Positions 23,469 through 30,696 of a stretch of DNA of 36,757 nucleotides are shown here, piece by piece. A program made the position numbers and the translations under genes. The stretch spans positions 1 through 36,757 of the forward strand of contig JBCCFX010000006.1 in the NCBI GenBank assembly GCA_039029515.1, given 5' to 3'. Origin of the DNA: JBCCFX01 sp039029515 (GTDB lineage: Bacteria; Planctomycetota; Phycisphaerae; Phycisphaerales; SM1A02). Each line of letters opens with the position of its first letter. The stretch's first letter is position 1. The notes under the pieces were generated by a model. That model made no database searches and had not been told where the DNA came from. It saw only the letters and a program-made list of their open reading frames with translations.

Positions 23469-24133
23469 TGACACCCAATGCACCGATCGTGGGAATCTCA
23501 TGTGATGTCACGTCGACGAAACTCGATGTCGGACGAGGCTACGCGGACGCGGTCCAGCGCGCCGGCGGGATTCCAGTTCACCTCGCGCCCAATATCGAGC
23601 TGGTCTCGCCATATCTCGCGATGTGTGATGCGCTGGTGCTGACCGGCGGTGATGACCCGACGATGGAGCCGTTCGACGCGCCGACCCATCCAGAAGCGAA
23701 ACCGATTCACGCGGATCGGCAGGCATTCGAACTCGCACTTCTCGATGAAGCCTGGTATGCCGACTGTCCCACGCTCGGCGTCTGTCTTGGCATGCAGTTG
23801 ATGGGACTCCACGCTGGCGCTGCGCTGCATCAGTTTCTGCCCGATGTCCTGCCGACGGCGGCAGAACACTGGAACCGCGTGGAGCATGCGGTACACGGTG
23901 AATTCGGATCTGGCATCGTGCATTCGCATCACCGCCAGGCGCTGGCTGATGGCGGTCGACTCGATGTGATCATGCGCGCGCATGATGAGGTCATCGAAGG
24001 TGTGCGAGCGCCGGAACGCCAATCGTGGGTTGGTGTGCAATGGCACCCCGAGCGGACAGCAACGCCGCATCTCGGGCAGCACCTGTTTGATGCGCTTGTG
24101 ATCGCGGCACGATCTGGCACACCCGTCGCGTGA
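23468..24133 (+). CDS. gamma-glutamyl-gamma-aminobutyrate hydrolase family protein (peptidase C26)
   Basis: A 221-residue class I glutamine-amidotransferase-like hydrolase of the PuuD type. The start PIVGISCD, the VLTGGDDP loop, the nucleophile C106 in LGVCLGMQ and the histidine of VQWHPER are all present. E. coli PuuD cleaves gamma-glutamyl-GABA in putrescine breakdown; relatives act on other gamma-glutamyl amides, and no putrescine genes are nearby, so the substrate is open. I chose the ATG at 23468, which overlaps the kinase stop (TGATG); a GTG three bases earlier is in the same frame. The protein is slightly shorter than PuuD (254). Confidence 0.87.
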   Translation: MTPNAPIVGISCDVTSTKLDVGRGYADAVQRAGGIPVHLAPNIELVSPYLAMCDALVLTGGDDPTMEPFDAPTHPEAKPIHADRQAFELALLDEAWYADCPTLGVCLGMQLMGLHAGAALHQFLPDVLPTAAEHWNRVEHAVHGEFGSGIVHSHHRQALADGGRLDVIMRAHDEVIEGVRAPERQSWVGVQWHPERTATPHLGQHLFDALVIAARSGTPVA

Positions 24134-24258
24134 TCAGCGGTTCATTCGAGTTTGTGCCGCCTTTGACCAAATTTGACGCCTCTCATCCGCTCCCAGGCTC
24201 GAATCCGGGAATAGACCCATCGGCTGACGCATTCGTCCGTTGAGGGTCGGCCGGGGTT

Positions 24259-24264
24259 GAGGAG
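24259..24264 (+). promoter_or_regulatory. ribosome binding site that sets the DUF3179 start
   Basis: GAGGAG, 7 nt before the GTG at 24272. It rules out the TTG at 24257, which it overlaps, and the out-of-frame ATG at 24267. Confidence 0.75.
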
Positions 24265-24271
24265 CCATGTC

Positions 24272-25375
24272 GTGACTGATGCCGATACGAAGTCTCGCGG
24301 GACGTACTGGACAACGTCTCGGCTTCTGATCGCCGTGCTGCTGCTTCTGGTCATCGGTCCGAGCATGCTGTACGCCGGGCGCCGTCTCCGTGTCGCGTAC
24401 CACGTCAGTCAGTATCAGACCGACACCGATTACTACGGTTTCGAATTCACGCCACTCGATCCGCTTGCGCGATTCAACGATGTTGATGTTCGCGTCGATC
24501 AGACCCTGATCGTTGACGGCGGTCCGCCGCCACATGCAATTCCGTCGCTGACCGACCCTGATGTCATCGCGATCGGCGCCATGGAAGACATGGCACCGGA
24601 TGATCGCGTCGTCGTGGTGTCGATGAACGGCGAAACCCGCGCGTATCCGATCGCCATCCTTGCGCGGCATGAGATCGTGAACGACACAATGCACGACAGC
24701 GCATTTGCGGTCATCTTCTGTCCGCTGTGCGATTCGGTCAGTGTGTGTGATCGCTCAATCGATGGCGTCGTCCATGAGTTTCGCGTGTCAGGTTTGCTCA
24801 TGCATTCCAATGTGCTCGCGTATGACCGCGCTGACGGTGGTGTCTGGTCACAGGTCGCCGGCATGGAAGCAGTATGCGGGTCGTCATCGGGATCAACGCT
24901 TCGGCACTTCGACGATTGGTCGATCATGTCATTTGAGACCGCCGTCGCGGAGTTCCCGAATGCCACGATCATGTCATTCGATACAGGTCACGATCGCAAC
25001 TACGACATGAAGGCGTATGCAAACTACTTGTCCAACGATGATCTGATCGAGGCGTTTACACCAGCCATAACACCGGACGGATATCTGAACAAAACGCCGG
25101 TCATCGGGATCAAGTCCGGCGATGACGTCCGAGCGTACGTGGTGAATTCAATTGCCAACGGCAACGATGGGCATCTCGTTGACACGCTATCGAATGGCGA
25201 ACGGATTGAACTCGCGGCGACGGTCGACGGTCGGGTCGACATCATCGAAGCGCCGGGTGACGCCATCGTGATGCATACGTACTGGTTCGCGTGGCGCGCA
25301 TTTCACCCCGCGACCGCCGTCATCGGGACGTTGCCCGCCACACCGGCCGTGGCGACGTCACGGCCCGACGCCTGA
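24272..25375 (+). CDS. membrane-anchored DUF3179 domain protein
   Basis: A 367-residue protein from the GTG at 24272. One transmembrane helix near residues 15-35 (LLIAVLLLLVIGPSMLYAG) anchors a large extracytoplasmic domain. That domain is DUF3179: AYPIAILARHEIVND, the CPLCDSVSVCDR block, VSGLLMHSNVLAYDR and WSQVAGMEAVCGSS. The two-cysteine CPLC motif suggests metal or redox chemistry, but the family has no assigned reaction. A TYWFAWRAFHP motif near the C-terminus closes the domain. The gene ends exactly where the convergent M42 gene ends (25375/25376). The 138-bp gap before it holds no further signal apart from the ribosome binding site. Confidence 0.87.
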   Translation: MTDADTKSRGTYWTTSRLLIAVLLLLVIGPSMLYAGRRLRVAYHVSQYQTDTDYYGFEFTPLDPLARFNDVDVRVDQTLIVDGGPPPHAIPSLTDPDVIAIGAMEDMAPDDRVVVVSMNGETRAYPIAILARHEIVNDTMHDSAFAVIFCPLCDSVSVCDRSIDGVVHEFRVSGLLMHSNVLAYDRADGGVWSQVAGMEAVCGSSSGSTLRHFDDWSIMSFETAVAEFPNATIMSFDTGHDRNYDMKAYANYLSNDDLIEAFTPAITPDGYLNKTPVIGIKSGDDVRAYVVNSIANGNDGHLVDTLSNGERIELAATVDGRVDIIEAPGDAIVMHTYWFAWRAFHPATAVIGTLPATPAVATSRPDA

Positions 25376-26437
25376 TTACGAAACCGTCGGCAACCATGCG
25401 GCGAGCAGATCGATCGTCGCTTCCAGGTCGGTCTTGTCAATCGACTCCGTCACGGTGTGAATGTAGCGCGTTCCGCAGACGACCGCGGCGGTCTTTGCCC
25501 CGATGCCGGCACGCTGAATCGCCGCGCCGTCCTGGCCGCCGCGCGGCAGAATGCAGCGCTGGTGCGGAATTTTCTTCTTGCTGGCAACCGCGCATAGATC
25601 GGCGACAAGTTCGTGATCCGCGATCATCGATGAATCCTGCAACATGATGCCCACACCATCACCGTGACGCGTCACGCGCAGGGTGTCAGGCACGCCGGGC
25701 GTGTCGACCGCGAGCGTCGTGTCCAGTCCGATACCGACATCGGCACGTACGGCTTCGGCGGCGGTGATCGCGCCGCGCAGGCCGACTTCTTCCTGCGTCG
25801 TGAACACAACGACGATTTCACAGGCGTGTTTGGCCGTGGCGGCTTTGCTGCGGTGGAGTTTCTGAATCGCTTCAATGGCCACAAAGCACGCGATGCGATT
25901 GTCGAGTGCCTTGGACACGACCTTCTTCGGCTGTTCGAGGAATGGTTCGTGCATCACGACGAAGTCGCCGATCTTCACCTTCTTCTTGACGTCGCTTGCG
26001 GACATGCCGAGATCGATGAAGAACTCGTTCAACTCGGGCACTTTGTTTCGTTCATCGGGTGACGAGATGTGAATCGGCTTGCCGCCCGGGTTCATCACGC
26101 CTTCGTAGTCACCTCCATCAGCGCACACGAGGACGCGGCGCGAGAACAGATTGCGAGGATCGAAACCGCCGGCTGGATTCACCCAGAGGAAACCCTTGTC
26201 GTCGACGTGGCTGACGTAGAAGCCAATCTCGTCCATGTGGGCGGCGATCATCACGCGGGTGGGTTTCTTCTTCGATCCCTTGGTCGCCTTGCGGGTGCAG
26301 ATGAGCGAGCCCATCGCATCGACCTCGACGGAGTCGAAGAGGCCGCGAATGCTGGACTTGACGACGGCGCGAACGCGCTCCTCGCGGCCGGGGATTCCGG
26401 GCGTCTCGCACAGGTCTCGCAACAGTGACAGCTTCAT
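25376..26437 (-). CDS. M42 family metallopeptidase (glutamyl aminopeptidase/endoglucanase-like)
   Basis: A 353-residue cytoplasmic aminopeptidase. The two-metal site is complete: H67 in AAHMDEIG, D179 in SKALDNR, E216 and E217 in TTQEEVGLRGA, D239 in LDTT and the C-terminal His in TRYIHT. Members form large tetrahedral dodecamers that trim peptides. The ribosome binding site AAAGGA lies 8 nt before the ATG. It is divergent from ygfZ across 102 bp and meets the DUF3179 gene tail to tail with no spacer. A lysine-rich stretch (residues 53-59) replaces a surface loop. Confidence 0.93.
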   Translation of the reverse strand: MKLSLLRDLCETPGIPGREERVRAVVKSSIRGLFDSVEVDAMGSLICTRKATKGSKKKPTRVMIAAHMDEIGFYVSHVDDKGFLWVNPAGGFDPRNLFSRRVLVCADGGDYEGVMNPGGKPIHISSPDERNKVPELNEFFIDLGMSASDVKKKVKIGDFVVMHEPFLEQPKKVVSKALDNRIACFVAIEAIQKLHRSKAATAKHACEIVVVFTTQEEVGLRGAITAAEAVRADVGIGLDTTLAVDTPGVPDTLRVTRHGDGVGIMLQDSSMIADHELVADLCAVASKKKIPHQRCILPRGGQDGAAIQRAGIGAKTAAVVCGTRYIHTVTESIDKTDLEATIDLLAAWLPTVS

Positions 26438-26486
26438 GTGATCGTCCTTTCGTCCCGTCGGCGACCCCGGACTCGCCCGGGTGGTC

Positions 26487-26492
26487 TACCAT
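26487..26492 (+). promoter_or_regulatory. possible -10 box of the ygfZ-ctlX-mvaB operon
   Basis: TACCAT, 47 nt before the chosen ygfZ ATG. It resembles the other TACNNT boxes in this window. No clear -35. Confidence 0.3.
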
Positions 26493-26539
26493 CGTGGTGC
26501 GCCGAGGCACGTTGGGTGCCCCGGCGGGAGCGGAGCATC

Positions 26540-27784
26540 ATGCTGCACGAATCGCCTCTACGCAACTCGCACCGTCAGTACGCCGACCGCCTGACCGCGG
26601 AGAAAGTCTCGATGTCCGATGCGGCATCGGAACAGCGTCCCGGCGCGGCACACGGTTCGACCGTCGAAGCCGAGACGACCTATCTTCCCTTCGGTCCGGG
26701 CGACGCCGGTGGTGACGCCTACGAAGTCCTTGGTTCGCTTGGCACGCTGGAAGCGGAGTACGCGGCATTTCGTCGCGGCGCTGCCATCCTGGATTCGCCG
26801 CATCGCGGCACGGTCGTCCTGACCGGTCCGGAACGTATCGACTTCCTCAATCGCATGATCACGCAGGAACTCGCATCGCTTGAAGAAGGGCGCGCGGTCG
26901 AGAGCTTCTGGTTGAATCGCAAGGGCCGCATCGAAGCTGACCTGCTGGTCGTGCATACCGAGAATGCAACGCTCCTGCTTGTCGACCGCCATCAGGCTGA
27001 GGTGACGACGACCAGCCTGTCGTCGTTCATCATCATGGAAGATGCGGCCATTCGAGATGCCTCCGATGACTGGTTTCACCTGGCGGTGCACGGTCCGAAC
27101 GCACTCGATGTGCTCGCCCATGCATCGGGCGATGATGAAGTGCATATCGCGCCGCTTGCCTGCGGGGCGATCAACCTGGCCGGCGTCGAATGCACGGTCG
27201 TTCGGCGTGACCTCTGTGGAGTGCCCGGCATTGAGATCCTGGTGCCGATCGCCGACAAGGAACGCGTCTGGAATGCCCTTGTGTCTGCGGATGAAACGGT
27301 CGGCGAAGGCAAACGACGCGTGCGACCGTCAGGGTGGTTTGCATTCAACATCGCGCGAATCGAAGCAGGCGCAGCGCTGTTCAACATCGATTTCGGGTCC
27401 AGCACGTTGCCACACGAGTCGGGCGTCTTTGCGTCGCGCGTCAGCCTGACCAAGGGTTGTTACCTGGGCCAGGAGGTTGTCGCGCGGATGCAGAGTCGGG
27501 GCAAAGCAAAGCAATCGCTGGTCCGCCTCGATCTCACCGGTGAAGAACTTCCCGTCGCCGGCGCGCAGGTCTTTGCGGCTGACGATGGTGCGATGGCGAC
27601 GCCGGTCGGCGTCGTGACCTCCAGCACGCTCAGCCCGATGCTTGGTGCGAAGGCGATTGCGTTTGCGATGGTTCGCGCCGCCCATGCGACGGAAGGTGAT
27701 TCGTTGCGCGTCAGCGCTGACGGCACACTCTGTGATGCAACCGTGCAGCCATCGCTCGCCGCGTGGACGGAGGCGGCCACATGA
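26540..27784 (+). CDS. ygfZ: YgfZ/GcvT-family folate-binding protein
   Basis: A 414-residue protein of the aminomethyltransferase fold. The family signature KGCYLGQEVVARM lies in the second half; other marks are the LTGPERIDFLNRMITQEL start of the folate domain and the C-terminal beta-barrel. E. coli YgfZ supports Fe-S cluster maturation, including that of MiaB, whose gene lies at the right edge of this window. The ATG at 26540 follows GGGAG by 9 nt and GGAG by 4 nt; the frame is open back to 26438 with poor content. The stop overlaps the next start (ATGA). It leads a four-gene operon whose members all overlap by 4 bp. Confidence 0.88.
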   Translation: MLHESPLRNSHRQYADRLTAEKVSMSDAASEQRPGAAHGSTVEAETTYLPFGPGDAGGDAYEVLGSLGTLEAEYAAFRRGAAILDSPHRGTVVLTGPERIDFLNRMITQELASLEEGRAVESFWLNRKGRIEADLLVVHTENATLLLVDRHQAEVTTTSLSSFIIMEDAAIRDASDDWFHLAVHGPNALDVLAHASGDDEVHIAPLACGAINLAGVECTVVRRDLCGVPGIEILVPIADKERVWNALVSADETVGEGKRRVRPSGWFAFNIARIEAGAALFNIDFGSSTLPHESGVFASRVSLTKGCYLGQEVVARMQSRGKAKQSLVRLDLTGEELPVAGAQVFAADDGAMATPVGVVTSSTLSPMLGAKAIAFAMVRAAHATEGDSLRVSADGTLCDATVQPSLAAWTEAAT

Positions 27785-27930
27785 TGTTCGCGGATGCTGC
27801 GGCCAATCAGGAATTGTGGGCAATCGGCGGTGGCGAGAAAGTGCTTCTCGTGGTCGGTGCGGTGTTGACGGTTGCACTGACGATCTTTTTCATCGTCGTG
27901 ATGAACATGGCGCGGAAGGAAGAACCGTGA
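27781..27930 (+). CDS. 49-residue single-pass membrane protein
   Basis: A short gene running from ATGATG at 27781 to TGA at 27930. It overlaps the ygfZ stop by 4 bp (ATGA) and the ctlX start by 4 bp (GTGA), so it fills the gap between them exactly. The product has a short N-terminal region (MMFADAAANQELWAIGGG), one strongly hydrophobic helix (about residues 20-41, VLLVVGAVLTVALTIFFIVV) and a basic-acidic tail ARKEEP. Its codon usage is like its neighbours and the double overlap argues that it is real. I know no family for it. It could be a membrane tether or a small regulator of the operon products. Confidence 0.75.
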   Translation: MMFADAAANQELWAIGGGEKVLLVVGAVLTVALTIFFIVVMNMARKEEP

Positions 27931-28874
27931 CCGACGTCGCGCGCGCCGTCCTGATGGTGCCGCCGACCGGCTTCGACTTCAATCCGGAAACCGCGGACAG
28001 CAACGCGTTCATGCATCGGCCGAATGTGGACGTCGCAACGCTCCGGTCCACCGTTCGGAGTGAGTTTGACGGCGTGGTCGACACGCTCACCAGCGCTGGT
28101 ATTCGGGTCATCGTGCTCGACGATGACCCGAATGATCCACCGCCCGATGCTGTGTTCCCGAATAACTGGTTCTCTACCCACGCGGACGGCACGATAGTCC
28201 TGTACCCGATGGAATCACGGCAACGACGTCGCGAGCGCCGTCGTGATGCGCTGGTCCGTGCATTGACGGACGCTGGGTGCAGAATCACGTCAATTCATGA
28301 TCTGTCCCCACTCGAACGCGAAGGCCTTTTCCTTGAAGGCACTGGCAGCCTCGTGATCGACCATGCAAACGGAACGGCATTCGCGGCCAGATCATCAAGG
28401 ATGCACGACGCTGCGCTGGATGCGTTTCGCGAGCTTCGCGGAATTGATGTTGTGGCGTTTGATGCCGTGGATGCACGTGGCGTGCCGATCTACCACACCA
28501 ACGTCATGATGAGTATCGGGCCGTCGTGTGCTGTTGTCGCGCTTGACCAGATCGTTGACGCGCAGGATCGGCATCGAGTCGCATCAACGATTGAAGCCTC
28601 CGGTCATGAGATTGTGGCGATCACTGCGACACAGATGCAGGAGTTTGCTGGCAATGTGCTGACGCTTCGCGCTGACGATGGCTCCGATCGCCTTGTCCTT
28701 TCTCAACGTGCGCTCGATAGCCTCCGAACCGATCAGATTGCTCGGCTCAAAGCACACGCCACACCGCTCGTGGTTGACGTCACGACGATCGAGCACATCG
28801 CTGGTGGCGGTGTCCGCTGCATGCTGGCTGAGGTGTTCCTACCGGTCGATCCGCCCGCTACCATGCCGTCATGA
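27927..28874 (+). CDS. ctlX: CtlX-type arginine deiminase-related hydrolase
   Basis: A 315-residue protein of the guanidino-group-modifying (pentein) superfamily. The start LMVPPTGFDFNPETA, the block FPNNWFSTHADGTIVLYPM, the acidic GTGSLVIDH segment, the catalytic His near YHTNVMM and the nucleophile C298 in GGGVRCMLAEVF identify the CtlX group. CtlX proteins are annotated as citrulline utilisation hydrolases; the exact reaction here is not proven by sequence. The start is a GTG overlapping the small membrane gene by 4 bp; longer versions of the frame run into antisense sequence. It ends with ATGA, shared with mvaB. Confidence 0.87.
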   Translation: MTDVARAVLMVPPTGFDFNPETADSNAFMHRPNVDVATLRSTVRSEFDGVVDTLTSAGIRVIVLDDDPNDPPPDAVFPNNWFSTHADGTIVLYPMESRQRRRERRRDALVRALTDAGCRITSIHDLSPLEREGLFLEGTGSLVIDHANGTAFAARSSRMHDAALDAFRELRGIDVVAFDAVDARGVPIYHTNVMMSIGPSCAVVALDQIVDAQDRHRVASTIEASGHEIVAITATQMQEFAGNVLTLRADDGSDRLVLSQRALDSLRTDQIARLKAHATPLVVDVTTIEHIAGGGVRCMLAEVFLPVDPPATMPS

Positions 28875-29797
28875 CGCTTCCTCAACAAATTCGAATTGCC
28901 GAAGTGGGCCCGCGCGATGGCTTGCAGAACGAATCCGCGATCGTGCCGGTCGACACGAAGGTCGCGTTCATCGATGCGCTGAGCCAGAGTGGCGTTGCAG
29001 AGATCGAGGTCACGAGCTTCGTCCATCCGAAATGGGTGCCGCAACTCGCGGATGCCGCCGACGTCCTCTCGCGCATCGCACGGCGCGATGGCGTGATGTA
29101 CAGCGCACTTGTGCCCAACATGAAGGGCCTGGAGCGCGCCGTCGATATCGGTGTCGATCAGATTGCCGTCTTCACCGCGGCAAGCGAGACGTTCAGCGAA
29201 CGAAATACCAATGCCACAATCGCCGAAACGATCGAACGGTCCGTCCCGGTCGTCGATGCTGCACACGGACAGTCATGGCCGGTGCGCGGCTACATCAGTT
29301 GTGTCGTGGCGTGTCCGTATGAAGGACGGATTGATCCTGCGGCTGTTCGTGACGTTGCGCAGCGGCTTCTCGATATCGGTGTGGATGAGATTGACCTCGG
29401 TGAGACGATCGGCGTGGCCGTCCCATCGGACATCGATCGTCTGTATGACGCCGTGGGTGAAGTCATCGAGCCTTCATCAACGACGCTGCATCTCCACGAC
29501 ACCCGCGCGACGGCACTCACATGCCTGTATCGAGCGCTTCAGCTCGGCGTCTGCTCGTTTGATGCGTCGTGTGTCGGACTGGGTGGATGCCCGTACGCGC
29601 CGGGCGCAGCCGGGAACGTGCCGACAGAGAATGTTGTCTACCTCTGTGAACAGCTTGGCATTCAGACGGATGTTTCGCTGGACGCACTGTTCGAGGCGGG
29701 TCGCATCGTGCTCGCCGCGCTGGAGCGTTCGGCACCAACCGGCGTGTTCTCTGCGGACGCCGGTGCTGCAGATGAGTCGTGCGCTGCGGACAAGTGA
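28871..29797 (+). CDS. mvaB: hydroxymethylglutaryl-CoA lyase
   Basis: A 308-residue TIM-barrel lyase that splits HMG-CoA to acetoacetate and acetyl-CoA, the last step of leucine breakdown. Visible are VGPRDGLQNE, the metal-binding histidines in LHLHDTRATA, and the signature GLGGCPYAPGAAGNVPTE with its catalytic cysteine. The ATG overlaps the ctlX stop by 4 bp. Its last 136 bp are overlapped on the other strand by the end of the metallophosphoesterase gene. If the dehydrogenase complex at the left of the window acts on branched-chain oxoacids, the two would belong to the same pathway, but no acyl-CoA dehydrogenase or methylcrotonyl-CoA carboxylase is present here. Confidence 0.92.
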   Translation: MTLPQQIRIAEVGPRDGLQNESAIVPVDTKVAFIDALSQSGVAEIEVTSFVHPKWVPQLADAADVLSRIARRDGVMYSALVPNMKGLERAVDIGVDQIAVFTAASETFSERNTNATIAETIERSVPVVDAAHGQSWPVRGYISCVVACPYEGRIDPAAVRDVAQRLLDIGVDEIDLGETIGVAVPSDIDRLYDAVGEVIEPSSTTLHLHDTRATALTCLYRALQLGVCSFDASCVGLGGCPYAPGAAGNVPTENVVYLCEQLGIQTDVSLDALFEAGRIVLAALERSAPTGVFSADAGAADESCAADK

Positions 29798-30600
29798 ATC
29801 GTGGTCCGCGGCGCGGTGTCCAGCGCGTAGCGCGTTGCGTGACCGCGATTGATCACGCGGATCGGCCAGAGGCTTGCGGTCTCACCATCCACGATGACCG
29901 CGTGCGGACGTCCCGGGAAGCCGAAGCTCCCGGTATTCATGATGACGCGATCGCCGACAACCCAATGCCCCGCACGATGTGTGTGCCCGATGACGATGAG
30001 CTGCGCCGACGGTGCGAACCGACCCGCGAATTCTGCGGCCAGACTCGGGTAGTTTCGCCATGACCAGATGACGCGCCATGCGCAGCGCGGGTCGAGCATG
30101 ATGCGCCACATCGAGCCGGATGCGCCGTGATCCGCACGCATCAGCCATTCTTCGTGGGCGGCGTGCTGTGTCGCGCTGAGCCACTCGGCAAGTGTGGGCG
30201 CACTCGGATCATCCAGCCGGCTGATCGCGCGGTCGTGTGCTTCTTCGATTCGCGCCGCTTCCGGGCTCCACGGCGCGATGGATGGGTGCAGCGCATCGCC
30301 GTGCGTGATGAGAATGCGATCATCGCGCGCGAGCACGTGTCGAAGGTCGGTCAGATGCGCATCATGATTGCCCGACAACACGGTGAGCCGAACGCCGTCT
30401 TCCGCGCAGAGTTCCCGCAGTCGCAGGACTTCACGGGCCGCATCGGCGCGATAGTCGGGATGGTGCAGTTCGGCGAGATCACCGTTGATGATCACGTGCG
30501 CTGCATCCTGCCAGAGCGGGCGGAGCGCATCGGCACTGTGCGCCGCTTGTCGCGGTCGGCCGAGGTGCGTGTCGGACAGGATGAGGAGATGGCCGGGCAT
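29662..30600 (-). CDS. calcineurin-like metallophosphoesterase
   Basis: A 312-residue protein with the full set of two-metal phosphoesterase motifs: SDTHLG (about residues 9-14), NGDLAE, GNHDAH, ITHGD and GHTHRAG. The layout resembles UDP-2,3-diacylglucosamine hydrolase-like enzymes, but the substrate is not settled. The ATG at 30600 sits directly before the first motif; one four codons upstream (30612) is possible. The last 45 or so residues are Ala/Ser-rich low complexity and lie entirely antisense to mvaB, so the catalytic domain ends near 29800 and the tail may be an extension after loss of a stop. Confidence 0.85.
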   Translation of the reverse strand: MPGHLLILSDTHLGRPRQAAHSADALRPLWQDAAHVIINGDLAELHHPDYRADAAREVLRLRELCAEDGVRLTVLSGNHDAHLTDLRHVLARDDRILITHGDALHPSIAPWSPEAARIEEAHDRAISRLDDPSAPTLAEWLSATQHAAHEEWLMRADHGASGSMWRIMLDPRCAWRVIWSWRNYPSLAAEFAGRFAPSAQLIVIGHTHRAGHWVVGDRVIMNTGSFGFPGRPHAVIVDGETASLWPIRVINRGHATRYALDTAPRTTIHLSAAHDSSAAPASAENTPVGAERSSAASTMRPASNSASSETSV

Positions 30601-30696
30601 CAGCGTCCGCATCGGACGTCGGCCGCCGTGACTGAAGGTGGCCTGTGCATTGGCGTGAGATGAGGCGTCTCAGTGCGCATCGCGCCGTCGATCTGA

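Noticed and set aside
24134..24694. Minus-strand open frame (186 codons) opposite the DUF3179 gene
   Set aside because: It covers the start and first third of a gene with a clear ribosome binding site, transmembrane helix and DUF3179 motifs. The minus-strand product has none.
27642..27926. Upstream part of the ctlX frame as coding sequence
   Set aside because: It overlaps ygfZ and the small membrane gene in another frame; family similarity begins at the GTG at 27927.
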